NCBI GenBank assembly: GCA_013396525.1
Contig: VWYX01001268.1
Coordinates: forward strand, 143,483-207,482
Source: Chaetorhynchus papuensis
Taxonomy: Eukaryota; Chordata; Aves; Passeriformes; Rhipiduridae
Length of the DNA: 64,000 nt
Reading direction: 5' to 3'
Shown: positions 23,401-34,500 of the stretch, piece by piece
How the letters are laid out: every line of letters begins with the position of its first letter
How positions within the stretch are numbered: the stretch's first letter is position 1
Position numbers and translations under genes: made by a program
Notes under the pieces: generated by a model
What the model saw: only the letters and a program-made list of their open reading frames with translations
Database searches by the model: none
What the model was told of the DNA's origin: nothing

Positions 23401-26400
23401 CCTTCCAGGCTAGGAGGTCCAGGATCTCCTTCTGGGATGCAGCCATCTTTCCAGTATAGCCAGAATTTTTATTTGCTGGATGAAACAGCCTGGATGGAAT
23501 TCACTTGGTGTCAAGCTGCCCCCTCTCTGGGTCCGCTCCAACCAGCACGGGCATCCCCCAGCCAGCAGGGAGGGTTTAGCCTCAGCCAGGACACCTCGTG
23601 CTTATTCTTAGCCTTGTTTCTAAGAAGTGCTTTATAAGCAGGAGCCTGTGTTGATTAATGCCATGAAACATTAATGACTTGGGAGGTGAGCTGCAGTCCT
23701 CCCACAGAGCAGCTCCCCAGTCCCCAGCAGCCAGAGAAGCACAAGGTGAGCCCAGCGCTGTTTTGCTTAGGGGAGGCAGAGGCATTAAAGCCAAGCCCGA
23801 GTTGAACCTGAAGCCAGCTGAAAAATATGACAAAGATAAAAGGTAGGTAAAAGGGAGAAGGAGGCTGAGGTTTGCTTAGATGGTGTGCACTGAAGTCTGA
23901 AATAAGAAATTCGCAAGGGTGGAAGAGTCATCCACTCAATGGCTGCTACAACTCACATGGCACTGCCCTGGCTGCCTGCACAGCAGAGGTTTTGTCTACC
24001 TGAATGCAGCAGGTTGAAAAAGATGTTGTTCTTGCCATTTGCTTGATATAGAGGAGATTTTCATGGGGGACACAGGCAGAGCTGAGCCAGGCATGCAGCA
24101 GCTCCCAGCCAGAGCGGCCAGAACCTCAGCTGGGGACTGGCTCTGGGCTGCCCTGGGCTGCCCAAACCCAGCCTAACTAGCCTGAGGGGCTTGGCCAAGG
24201 TGCTGAGCTGCAGAGACACCACCACCAGCTGAAGCAGCATCCCAGTGTGTTGGATTTTGGCAGCCATCCTTGAAACACCCCAGCCCAGCTCCTGCTCTCC
24301 ACCCAGTTCCACACACCCCTATCTCAAGGATCGGAGCCTCAGGGTTGAATTAATGCAACTAGGGAACTTTAAAATGAGTATTAAATTTCTCAGAAGCATG
24401 CTAAGACTTAATTAAAACTCCTGTCATTGTGTGAAATGGCAATGTAGGAATGTAGGAATGCAGGGGGCTCGCTCCTGCTTTGCAAAGTATTTTATGTCGG
24501 CTTGGCAAACCATGCCTCAGCAAAGCCGAAAAATCTCCTCACCTCCTCAAGGAGGAACAAAATTAGAATAATGAGCTGGTTTATAATTAATTGTGCTCTG
24601 GGGACACGTTCTCACGCTGTCTGGTGCTTCTGGTGGGAATTTTCTACAGGGAGCATCCCAACATACAATAGGTTTCAGGTATCAGGTGTGCTCCCGCCTG
24701 CATTCCTAGACCAGGTTATCAGGTTGCTCGAAGGGAGTGTAGGAGGAGTTACATTTTTTCTGGCATTCGGGGGATTTTTTAGCTGTCTTACAGATGTAGG
24801 TTAAATATTTGCTCAGGGCAGAACAAACACCCGATACAAAGGGCCCCACTCGGTGATGTGTTTCGATCGCTGGAGCTTCCCTTCATCCAAGTAAAAGGCG
24901 AATTAACCTGCCTGACTTCACAGCACCACAGCAGCGATGCTTTTCAGCTACGGCACAGGCTGGGCTAAAAGCAGAGCTAAACCCGTGCCAGGGTCACTGT
25001 CCCCTGGCAGTGTACCCCGTGGCGGGCTGGTGCTGTCCACGCGGGGCAGATGTTTTAGCATTGATGGTCATCGATATATCGAGCCTTCCCGCTACCTGCT
25101 GGGCGCTGGAGGGAGGTGCTGCTGGCGGCGAGCCCTGCTCCTCGCTGCCGTTCCTCTGCCTGCCTGCAAAGCGGCATTTCTAAAAATACCTCCAGCGATG
25201 TCGTCAGCCGGTGCTCGCTCAGGTCACGGAGACGTGACAGCCAAGAAAAGGAGGATGGGAGCATCGCTGGAGGACCAGGCTGGGATTATCCCAGCCAGCG
25301 GAGGTGAATCCCTGCAGAGAGGCGGGTACGAGCAGGGTACCTGCTGCCCGCACAGGCTCCCATGTGTCCCCACTGCCTGCAGCCCCCCAGACTGTCCCGC
25401 AGCAAGTGGGGATCCCCTGGGATCCACAGGGCTCCCTTGAGCCAAACAGCGTTGTAATGCAGGGAAAGGGAGCTGGCACCTGGCCAGCAGCGTGCATCCA
25501 GAGTAACCCCACTTCTGGATCCCTGGAGAGCCTGTTCCTGGTGTGCTGGGGCTGCCAGAGAGCGACGCTGTCCTTGCCAAAAACAGGCCAGCAGCTGGGA
25601 GGGGTGGGTTTTGCAATGCTCACAGGTGACTATTTGAATAGGGCTGTTGGCACAGAACCCTTCCTGCATCTCAGATTTTGCTCCATGCTTATTCATTGAG
25701 TTATTCTTCTAAACTGGGGAATTCACGCATGTGCCTGCTTAATGTGGACTTACTTGATGTAATTGATACAACTTATGTGCTTTGCATAATTGCAATACCA
25801 TTAAAAACCTGAAGCATTCAAAAGCCAGGAAATTACTTACCAGTTAAAGTAATTTACATAAACATTTATTTTACTCTTTACAGTTCATAAATGAAGTCAG
25901 CGATGATATGGCTTTACAGTTGCTATCAGAAAGGGGAAAGTAACTTCATGTGTGTCAATATTATCCCCAAGCCAGCCTCAGGAGCTGCACAGATAATGGG
26001 GTACTGATGCAAATTAGACACTGCTTAGGGCCTCTGTGGGTAAATGTATGTAAATATGGATGTCTGTCTATAGGCACACACGTCTATATCCATCCATGCC
26101 AGGATCCATGCTGGGAATGCCAATAAACCTCCCATGAAGGGAAGGGGAGGCTGGGAGGGTTTCACTGGCTGCAGAGCTGGAGGCAGCTGCCAGGCCAGGA
26201 TGGCATTGGCTTCTCAGGGGCAAGTTTCTGTGCCAGGGGGACATGGAGGTGACCCTTCACAGCCCCTTGCCCTGGGGTGGCTAGAACAGCTTGTCCCCCA
26301 CATCAGTGACTCCCCTCACCTCAGTATCACCCCTCACCCATGTGGCTGGCTCGTGACAGAGGGTGGAGCGGTGTCTCATGGAGGATCTCTGAGGATCCAA

Positions 26401-27270
26401 GAGGGACATGCCAGGACAAAAGGACAAGGCTGAATCCTGCTCCAAACCTGGCCAGGAGTGATCAAAAGTCTGGGACTGAGTGCAGCGAGATCGAAGGTGC
26501 GTGGACACGTGGTCTGAGGGGAGTACATTGCAGGGCTGGCGTCAAACCCTCCTTTCCCAAGGGACAGCCACTCCTGCAGCCCCAAACCCACGTGGGACAC
26601 AGGTCAGCCTGCCATCAGGCATGTGGATGTGAGCCATCAGCACAGGGCACCACCACAGATGCCAAGTTCAGCTTTGTTATGGGAAACATCTGGTACTGCC
26701 AGTTCATTACCATGAACAGGTCATGAGTGACTTGTGTCACCCAAACCAGTCATTACCGTGAGGGTGCAATACAGGGAGGCACATACAAATCACACCATAA
26801 AAATATGTATATATTATATTTAAAGCAGGATTTTCTGTTGCCTTTCTGAGACCAGGGCCTTTGTAGAGGTCTTGGCATGCCAAGCTGTTTTCTCCACACC
26901 TCTGGCTTAGAAGCAGGTTGTTTTCCATGTGAAATCTGTGTCCCTGGGGCCGGTGAGCCTGGGGTGCCCATTGGCATTGTTGCCAGTGGATGCACCAGTG
27001 TTTGGGAGCTGTGGGGATGTGGCAGAGTGTGAGGAGGGCATAGTTTGGGTAGGCAGGTCCTTGGTGTGCAGGTCATCAGCACCATTGTCCCCCAGGGTCA
27101 CCGCGATGAGTGATGCCAGGAGGGGTGCACAGGTGGGATGCAGTTACGCTGGGACTCCCTGAAGAGCACCGGGGTTGGGGTGGGAATGGCAGAGACACAC
27201 TGGTAGTACACGGGACACACCGGGAGTACCCGGGACACACCGGGAGCCCCCAAGGCACTGCCAAGGGAGG
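20431..27270. other. CNGB1-KIFC3 intergenic region, distal part
   Basis: No gene is supported. GC-rich stretches (20.5-20.9, 25.0-25.6 and 26.1-26.6 kb) produce several long chance open frames without splice or homology support. AT-rich islands at 22.68-22.76 (TTTGCATATT core), 24.33-24.43, 24.55-24.60 and 25.74-25.92 kb are plausible regulatory elements for the flanking genes but are unproven. A short tandem repetition (GGGACACACCGGGAG units) occurs at 27206-27247 just before the KIFC3 CpG island. Confidence 0.5.
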
Positions 27271-27505
27271 GTCAGGGGAGGGCGGTGGGGGCGGACCGCC
27301 CTGAGAAGGGCACGGAGAACACCGGGGGACCCCTGTGCTCCCAGGGCTCTGGCCAGAGGGACCAGGGGTGCCCCGGGGACGCCCCGGGAGCTCTCCGCAG
27401 CCGGCCCGGGGCCGCCCCTCCGGACCCCCGCGCCCCCGGAGCCGCCGCCGCTGCCCGGTGCGGAAAGGGGGGCCCCGCCTCCGCCGCCCGTCGGGGGTTT
27501 CACGG

Positions 27506-27519
27506 GTTTCCGTGGCAAC
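27506..27519 (+). promoter_or_regulatory. RFX X-box-like site in KIFC3 promoter
   Basis: GTTTCC-GT-GGCAAC matches the imperfect inverted repeat bound by RFX transcription factors (GTNNCC, two-base spacer, RGYAAC). It lies about 105 bp upstream of the candidate first-exon donor at 27624. Confidence 0.5.
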
Positions 27520-27762
27520 GAGCGCGGGGCGGAGCTCGGCGCTTCCGTTACCGAAGTGCCCGGGAGGGCGGGGAGGGCCGGGGCTGGTGCCGGGTGCCCC
27601 GCTGCTGCCGCCGCCCTGAGCCCGGTGAGTGGTCCCGCGGGGCGGCACCGGCGGCGCGGGGGAGCCGGGCTGGACCGGGCAGGACCGGGGCTCCCTTTGT
27701 CTGCGGGCTGGGAGCGCTGGCACGGAGCGCCCGGGGCGCGGCGAGAGCACGGCTCCCCGTTA

Positions 27763-27867
27763 NNNNNNNNNNNNNNNNNNNNNNNNNNNNNNNNNNNNNN
27801 NNNNNNNNNNNNNNNNNNNNNNNNNNNNNNNNNNNNNNNNNNNNNNNNNNNNNNNNNNNNNNNNNNN
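27763..27867. other. Assembly gap (Ns)
   Basis: A run of 105 unknown bases in the GC-rich KIFC3 promoter island. The missing sequence may include part of a first exon or more GC repeat. The placeholder length need not reflect the true size. Confidence 1.
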
Positions 27868-27993
27868 CGCTGAGGGTCCCGCCCGCCCGGAGCCGCCGGT
27901 CGGGAGAACAAGGGACCGACCCTACGGCGGCTCCGCGTTCCCTTCCCCGCCGAGGCGGCCCCGGTGAGGAGCGGCGGGTGCGGTGCGGTGTGT

Positions 27994-28050
27994 GCGGAGC
28001 GGAGCGGAGCGGGCGGTGCCGTGCGGAGCGGAGCGGAGCGGAGCGGAGCG
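27994..28050. repeat. GGAGC pentanucleotide repeat
   Basis: Two clusters of tandem GGAGC (GCGGA) units, about 3 and 5 copies, are separated by a GCGGTGCCGT spacer. They lie in the KIFC3 CpG island about 130 bp after the assembly gap and may be related to why the assembly broke there. Confidence 0.8.
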
Positions 28051-28433
28051 CTGTATGTGCAGCGGTGCAGTGCAGGGCATTGTGTGCGGTGAGATGCGGT
28101 GGGTGCGGTGCCGCCCGGCTGCAGGGCTGCCCGTGGTCCCGGAGTTCCTAACTCCCTAAGTCAGCCCCAGCCCGAGGTTAGGAGGGGCCTGGAGAGGCTT
28201 CAGGAATGAGTAAATTAATTACAGACACGGTTTATGTCACATCCGCTGGGAGCACGGAGGGAGCCCGGGGCTGTCGCCTTTTCGGGAGCAAAAAACGGGA
28301 TTGATGCAACTTCCTGCGGGTTTCGGGAGTCGGAGCCGGCGTTACCGTCGTGGTTTGCCCCAGAACGGCCCGCTGGGATTTACAGCTGGACAGTGAGACC
28401 GGCTGAGATGTCCGTCCTTGCGCTTCTCCGCAG

Positions 28434-28548
28434 AGGTGCCGCTGTACTCGGGACCCCCGTGCCATGATCACATCCCGCACCGCCTGGGATCTGGGATCCG
28501 GGCCCTCCGCCGGAGCCGCCTGGAAGCCGAAGGACCTTGCCCCGGACG
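28434..28548 (+). other. KIFC3: KIFC3 first coding exon, long N-terminus
   Basis: The acceptor CTCCGCAG precedes 28434 and the ATG is at 28464. It encodes a segment beginning MITSRTAWDLGSGPS, which resembles the known mammalian KIFC3 N-terminus (a Met-x-x-Ser-Arg-x-x-Trp-x-Leu-Gly pattern, from memory). It ends in phase 1 and splices in frame to 33748 but not to the exon at 31483. Confidence 0.75.
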
Positions 28549-31500
28549 GTGAGTACGGCACGGTGGCTTGTCCTTGCCCCTTGGGGCTCAGCCTGCCGCG
28601 CTCACGCCCTGCTCACTGGGGGAAGGAGAGGCTGGGAACAGGCCAGCCTGCATTTTTCACATTTCTTTCCGGATGAAGGTCAAGATTTGAGAAACGGGGA
28701 CTCAAAAGCAGGCACAAAGCTCTGGGCAGCCAGCTGCTGAGAAGAGAGGGCTGCCTCTAGCTCTCTCTTGGCCTTTCCAAGTGGGAAACTTAGGGAGAAA
28801 GGTTAAAATTTAACATGTGAGAAAGAAAACAGAGCGATCTGCGTGGCAGGGCAAATGCAGGGCCTTTGCCTCTTCCCAGCCTTGGCTCCTTGGAAGGGCT
28901 CCCTGGTGCACGGACCCCATGGGTGAGTTTAGTCGGAGTTTTCCTGTGTGGAGGCTGAGCTGCTCTGCAGGCGGGCGGGCAGCTGCTTGCCCCAACCTGC
29001 AGCCGCTTGTTGGGAAACAGCCCTTCCCACCTCCCTCACCAATGGTGCCGGATGGGTTTTGACAAAGGGGGAGGCTGAACCCCCCTGTTTGGACTTTTTT
29101 TGCCCTTGGTTTCAGCATTCGCCATCCCTCTGTGCTGGCAGCCACTTCTCTGGGCATGGCTTCTACGCTGGCGCTCCAGCCAGTCCAGCCAAATGCTGGT
29201 CGGTATCAAAGCCTCCGAAAACAGAGTTTTTCAGCACTTCCTCTCCCTAACGTCTGCCACTGCCTGTGCTGGGATGGGGAACTCATCTCCTGTTGTCCGG
29301 GCATTTGCCAGAGCTTTGGAAATGCTCAATTTTCACGGCGCACGCAAAATGTTATGGATAATTAGAGGCTGGGAAGAAGTCCAGAGTGGTGCACTAACTT
29401 CATCGGGGCACATCTCCCTCCAGACATTGCTTCCACCTCTGGCCCAATTTCCTCTGGATGGTTTTAGGGGAAAAACGCTGCATTATTGAGGTTTGATTTG
29501 TGAGTGATTGATTTTTTCCCTGCCAGCTGGAGAAGAGATTTGGCCACATGCGATGGTGGCAGCGCTTGTGGCAGACAGGTGGGGGGGGCACAGGGTCCCC
29601 GAGCAGTGGGATGTAGCCCTCGCCAGCTGCTTTTCCTGTAACAGGGGAGGACACAGCCATGGGAGAAGGCTCTTTGAGTTGCTGTTTTCCTTCTGTGTGG
29701 CTCAGCAGGACAGGGAAGTGCTGCCCTGGCTGCTTTCAGGTTTGGCTGCCTGACAAATGGAGGAAATATTTGGGGGCAGTGGAGGGAGGTGACGCTGTCA
29801 GGGTCCGTCCGTCTGGTTTCGGTGATGCAAGCTGGCTTTGGCAGCTCTTCCGAGATAGGATCGCAGGAAGTGGAGCCGCTTGGCAAGGGGTAGAGCTGGG
29901 ATATCCCTTGTGGGGGGACAGATCTGGTCCTGCAGAGGCCAGACGGATGCTACACCCTGAATTCCCATTACTAGTCATTGGCAACCGCCCCCCAGAGGGC
30001 TAATTTTTCTAATTAACATCATTAACATTTTTAATAAAAGTCATGCACTGTCTCTGCCACTCCGGTGCGGTGGCGGCAGCAGGGAGGAGGAGGTGGGTTT
30101 GCTGAGCTAGCCAAAGGCTGTGTCCGTCCTGGGCTCCCAGGTGGATCCAGTGATGCTCTTTGCTCCATCTCAGGCCGTGGGCAGGACAGGCTCAGCACTG
30201 GCAGCGGAGCAGGAGCTTCTCCCCGGGTTCCTCTGCTGCCGGCACTGCTTCACCATAAAATCCTCAGCGTGAGCTGGCCAGACACTGCAAACCCCCGTGG
30301 GCTCTGCCGGGCTCTCCAGGTGAGGAGCGTCGAGCCAGCCATGGCTTATGTGGGGAGGGCAGTCTTGGGGTGGTGGGGAGGATGCCCCACACCCATCTGG
30401 GCCATCCAGGTGGGAGCCAACTGGTTCCCTCCCTCACCACAACCAGTTTCTGCCTGGACCCCAGCAGTGCCTGCCTTGAGCAGGGCTGCTGCCTGCGTGG
30501 GGAGGGAAAAGCATCTCTGGGGAGTCAGAAGGCATCAAAAATGGGGAAGAGTGTTCATAACAGGATGGCATTTTCTGGGTCACTTATGGTTCATGTTGGC
30601 AGGAGAGCTCAAGGCAGAAGTGTGATATGAAAATGCAGTGCCGTGAGGTGGTGTTTGCCTGTGGGATGGAGGAGAAAGAGGTGGAAGGGTGCCACGGCCA
30701 GGGACAGTGTCGGGACACCGCGTACTGCTGTAGCTGCCACTAGTTCATTCCAGGCTTCAGGCAAATCATTCAAATTCCTCTTCTTTGAAAAGAAGGAAAA
30801 CACCTTCTTATCACACACCAGCCCCGATGAATTCCCTTCGGCAAAACCCTCTGGAGTCTCAGATGTAGAGGCACCGCAGACACGCGGCTTCACCAGGAGG
30901 ATGCTGCCGCCTCCTTCCAAATTACTCTCAGATTACTGGCATGTACCAAGTATTTGCCCCTCTGCTGGGGTGAGGTTTCCTCGGCATCACTGGCCCGTGG
31001 GGTGATGCCACAGGCTCTGAGATAAGCTTTAAGAAAGAAAAGGCATTCTTGAGCAGGGTGAGCTTGGCCAATCATCACGTTTTATAGCAGCCTTACGACA
31101 GCTCCTTTCAGATTTCTTTTGATTTTTTGGAGCTGGGCTCCATCCCACAGGGCATGAGCCATGCGTGCAAGTCAGAGTCTCTTTTTTTTAAGGCCATAGA
31201 GAGAAAAATAGGAAATATTCAGTATAACTGCATGGCCAAACCAAGGGAAGTTGTTTATGGGGAGAACTGAAAACATGATAAGTTCATTGTGGCAGCTTCC
31301 CAACACAGAACACCCTTGGTGGGGGGGTTTTCCCCAGGCTCCACTGTTCTGTCTTGTGTACTTCCCGCCCTGCTCACTCCTCCTGGCCAGCCTGGTGAAG
31401 TGCCAGCTGCTGGCAGCGTGTCCAGCACGGTGTGGGCAGTCACTGTCTCAGCTCTCTGACCCGTTTCTCCCCCCGGACACAGGCCCTGCGGGACACGACG

Positions 31501-34500
31501 TGCAGGCGTCGGGAGGAGACCCGGTACTGCGCCCCGGCACCGGCCACGGAGGAGCCGCCGGCAGCCCCCCGTGAGCCAGCGGCTGCCGCAGCGGTGCAGG
31601 CAGCCCCCACCATGAACCTGGAGAAAGCAGGTAGGGGGAGAGCAGGGATGCAGTGTTGGGCGCTCAGGAGGAGGGGTGGGATGGAATGAGGGCTTGGGAC
31701 CTGCCACTGGGTATCGGGGAAACCTCTCCTCTTTTGGGGCGCACATAGATGTGTGGCTGTGCTCACTGTGGGGAGCGGGTCACAGAAGAAATCCAACACC
31801 AGCCAGCTGCTGGCTGGTGACAGGGACTGATGAATTATTGAGCTGGGTGAACAGAGCAGGTGAGCTCCGGTGAACCCACTGCTGTTTCCTCCTCCTTAAG
31901 GAAAATGTAACGTGTGTGGAAACGCTTGCAGCATGCGTGGCTGTGCCAGGGTGGGGAAATCCCATGGTTTCCTGTCTTTCTCCATCAGGATTGAATTGTG
32001 TGAGCTTGTCAGGGCACATCTTGGGAGCTGTTTCTGGCATGGTCCCCAGCTGCATCCCAGAGCAGCTCCCAGTGCAGGTTGGTTGCTGGGAAGGGGGAGG
32101 GATACAGGAGAAGGGGGGTCTGCATGGCATTGGTAACAGGGCAGAGCCGAGGAGCAGGTATCTTTCCAAATGGCTTTCAGAGCATTTTGGAAAGCAGGAG
32201 GGTCACTGTGCCCTGCCTGCCACACTCACACACACATCACCCCCAGCACATCTGCCCAGGGGGAGATGTAACACAGGGCTGGTTGGCATCTCCTCTCCCG
32301 TGGATGCTGTTGCAGGAAGAAGGTGCTGGAGTGTGGAGGAAGGCATGATCTATGGGGGATTTTCCTGCCTGGCAGTTTGACTTGCAGCTTAGTGTTGTGG
32401 CTCTGAACCTGGCTCTGCCTTGGGTCCCAGCCCAGTGTGAATGTGTGCAGACATGCAGTGTGTCCACAGGAGCCTGGTGCTTCCTGTAATTTTGTCTTAT
32501 CCCTGCACACTCCCCCGGGGGTGAAAGCTGGCATTCCTGTCAGCTTTGGAGATTTCAGGGTGGGTTTTTTGTGTGTTGATTTTAAAGAGAAGACCACAGT
32601 ACCCTGCCTGAGCTGGGCTGAGCTTTCAGCACAGAAAGAAAGAAAAGCCAGCACCTGACAGTGCTCTTTTTGGGGGTATCCAGCCCATGTCAGGAAGACA
32701 AAACCTGATGGTCACTTCTGCAACCACTGCTGGATAAGTCCCATGGCGTGCAGTCAGCAGGAGAGCTGTGGTTTGGTCCCAGCATTTCATCTTTTTGCAC
32801 ATTCTGCTGCCTCCTTAACTCCATTTAAAGGTATAAAATCTGATTCACAGACAAAAAAGTCTCTCTCTTTGCATTCAGGACGTTTCCCATGAAGCAGGTG
32901 GCATCTTCCTGCAGGCAGCGTGGTGATTCCCAGCACCAGCTCCTGCCTGTGAAACCTCAGGTTTCTGGTGGCAGCAGATGAAATCCACAGCAGGCGGGGA
33001 AGGGCGCCGGGCAGCCGGGATCCTGACCGTCAGTTCTCCCACTGCAGTGCCTCATCCCCACATTGGGAATGAGTCACGCCAGCTCATTGCTTCTTCGGAA
33101 CTACCAGGTCATTTGGTAGGCTCTGATGTACGGCCAGGTTGGCTTCTGTCAGCACTGGTGGCTCTATTAACATGCAGAAAGCGATGTTTAAAATAATACT
33201 AGGAAGGCTAGAAAGCCGAACACACAGGGATTAGGCAATATGGCCATTCAGGGTACCTGTATAATTTTAATTTTGCTTCCATTATGTTTGTGTGTAATGA
33301 CGCAGACTTTAATGACATGATCACACACTGCTGTTCCACTGGCACCTGCTCCTTCAGAAGAAAGGATGCTGGGGTGAATCAGCGCTGTGCTCAGGGCGGT
33401 TGTTATCTGAGTGAGGCAGCAGCATCTCGGCGTGTGATGGGGCTGGGTCACAGTGCAGTGGTGTGGGCAGGTGCTGTGTGTTGCAGCCTGGGATGCTCTG
33501 CTGGCATTGGCAGATCCCTTTGGCTCCCACCCAGCCAGACCCCACCGTTAGCTGGGCCTACTCTGGTCAGCACCTTGGCACTCGGGATGTGCCTCTGGCA
33601 CGTCACTGCACTCTCTGGGACTTGTGCAAGTCCAGTTTCCTGTGTTCCCATCTCCAGCTCAGCCCTTGGGGACTGCCCATGGCTGGCATTCTGCTCCCCG
33701 GCGAGGTGGCCATGTCCTGATCGGCTCCATCTTTGCTCTCGCTGCAGGAGGGAGGCTCTGCGGTGGGAAACGCACCAGCCTGCCCGCAGCCCGGCCCTTC
33801 CCCGTGATCCAGGAGGTGATGGCCTCCATGGCACATCTGCAGAAGGAGAAGCTGCGGCTGCAGGAGGAGCTGCTGGAGCTGCAGGAGAAGCTCACTGCCC
33901 GGGAGAACAACGAGCTCTCCCTCTCTCTCCAGCTGCAAGGCCAGGTATGGTGGGGTCAGGGTGACACAAGGGGGTCCGTCAGGGTCTTCAGCCTCAGGCT
34001 GTGACTTGGCTGGAGCACTGTGGTGTGCAGTTAGTGATGGCTGCACTTGGAAGGAGTGTAGGATCTCCATCGTGGAGCATCTTCTTTGCTGGGTGTTCCT
34101 GTGCCTCCCTTGGGATGCTTGTGGTCCCCAGTGATGCTGCAGTAGTGCTGACAAGGGTGTGTGGCTCCGTGGACGTGACACGGCCAGGAGGGCTTTGGGC
34201 ATCAGGATGCAACCCTGCACCAGTCATCCATCCACCCAGCACAGGACAGCTTCTGCAGGATCAGCTTGTTAGACAAACCTAGCAATTTAATTTTAGTGAC
34301 TTTCAGCAGCTGGCAAGTGAATGCGAAGGCACGGAATTGTCTGATGAAGGGGCAGGTTTTGGCCACTGTGACACTCCCCCCCAAACCATCTCCTGCGCTG
34401 ATGCAGGCACATCCTCAGCACGAGTTACTTGGGTCGTCCCAGGGACGTGGAAATTTTGGCTGCTTGTAAAGGGATTTGCATGTGGCTGTTGTGGAAGCTG

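Larger units (their letters stand above)
27280..28130 (+). promoter_or_regulatory. KIFC3: CpG-island promoter region of KIFC3
   Basis: A very GC- and CpG-dense segment lies just upstream of the first KIFC3 coding exon. Two GTGAGT/GTGAGG donor sites (exon ends 27624 and 27963) are candidates for noncoding first exons joining the acceptor at 28434. An RFX-type X-box lies at 27506-27519. The island is interrupted by an assembly gap, so the exact transcription start cannot be read. Confidence 0.65.

Noticed and set aside
24937..25440. 167-codon plus-strand ORF in the intergenic region
   Set aside because: No domain, overlapping equally long frames on the minus strand, and a GC-rich background where such lengths occur by chance.
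27076..28151. Long open frames on both strands through the KIFC3 promoter and the N gap
   Set aside because: Low-complexity GC-rich translations, partly through unknown bases; no conserved motif and no consistent splicing.
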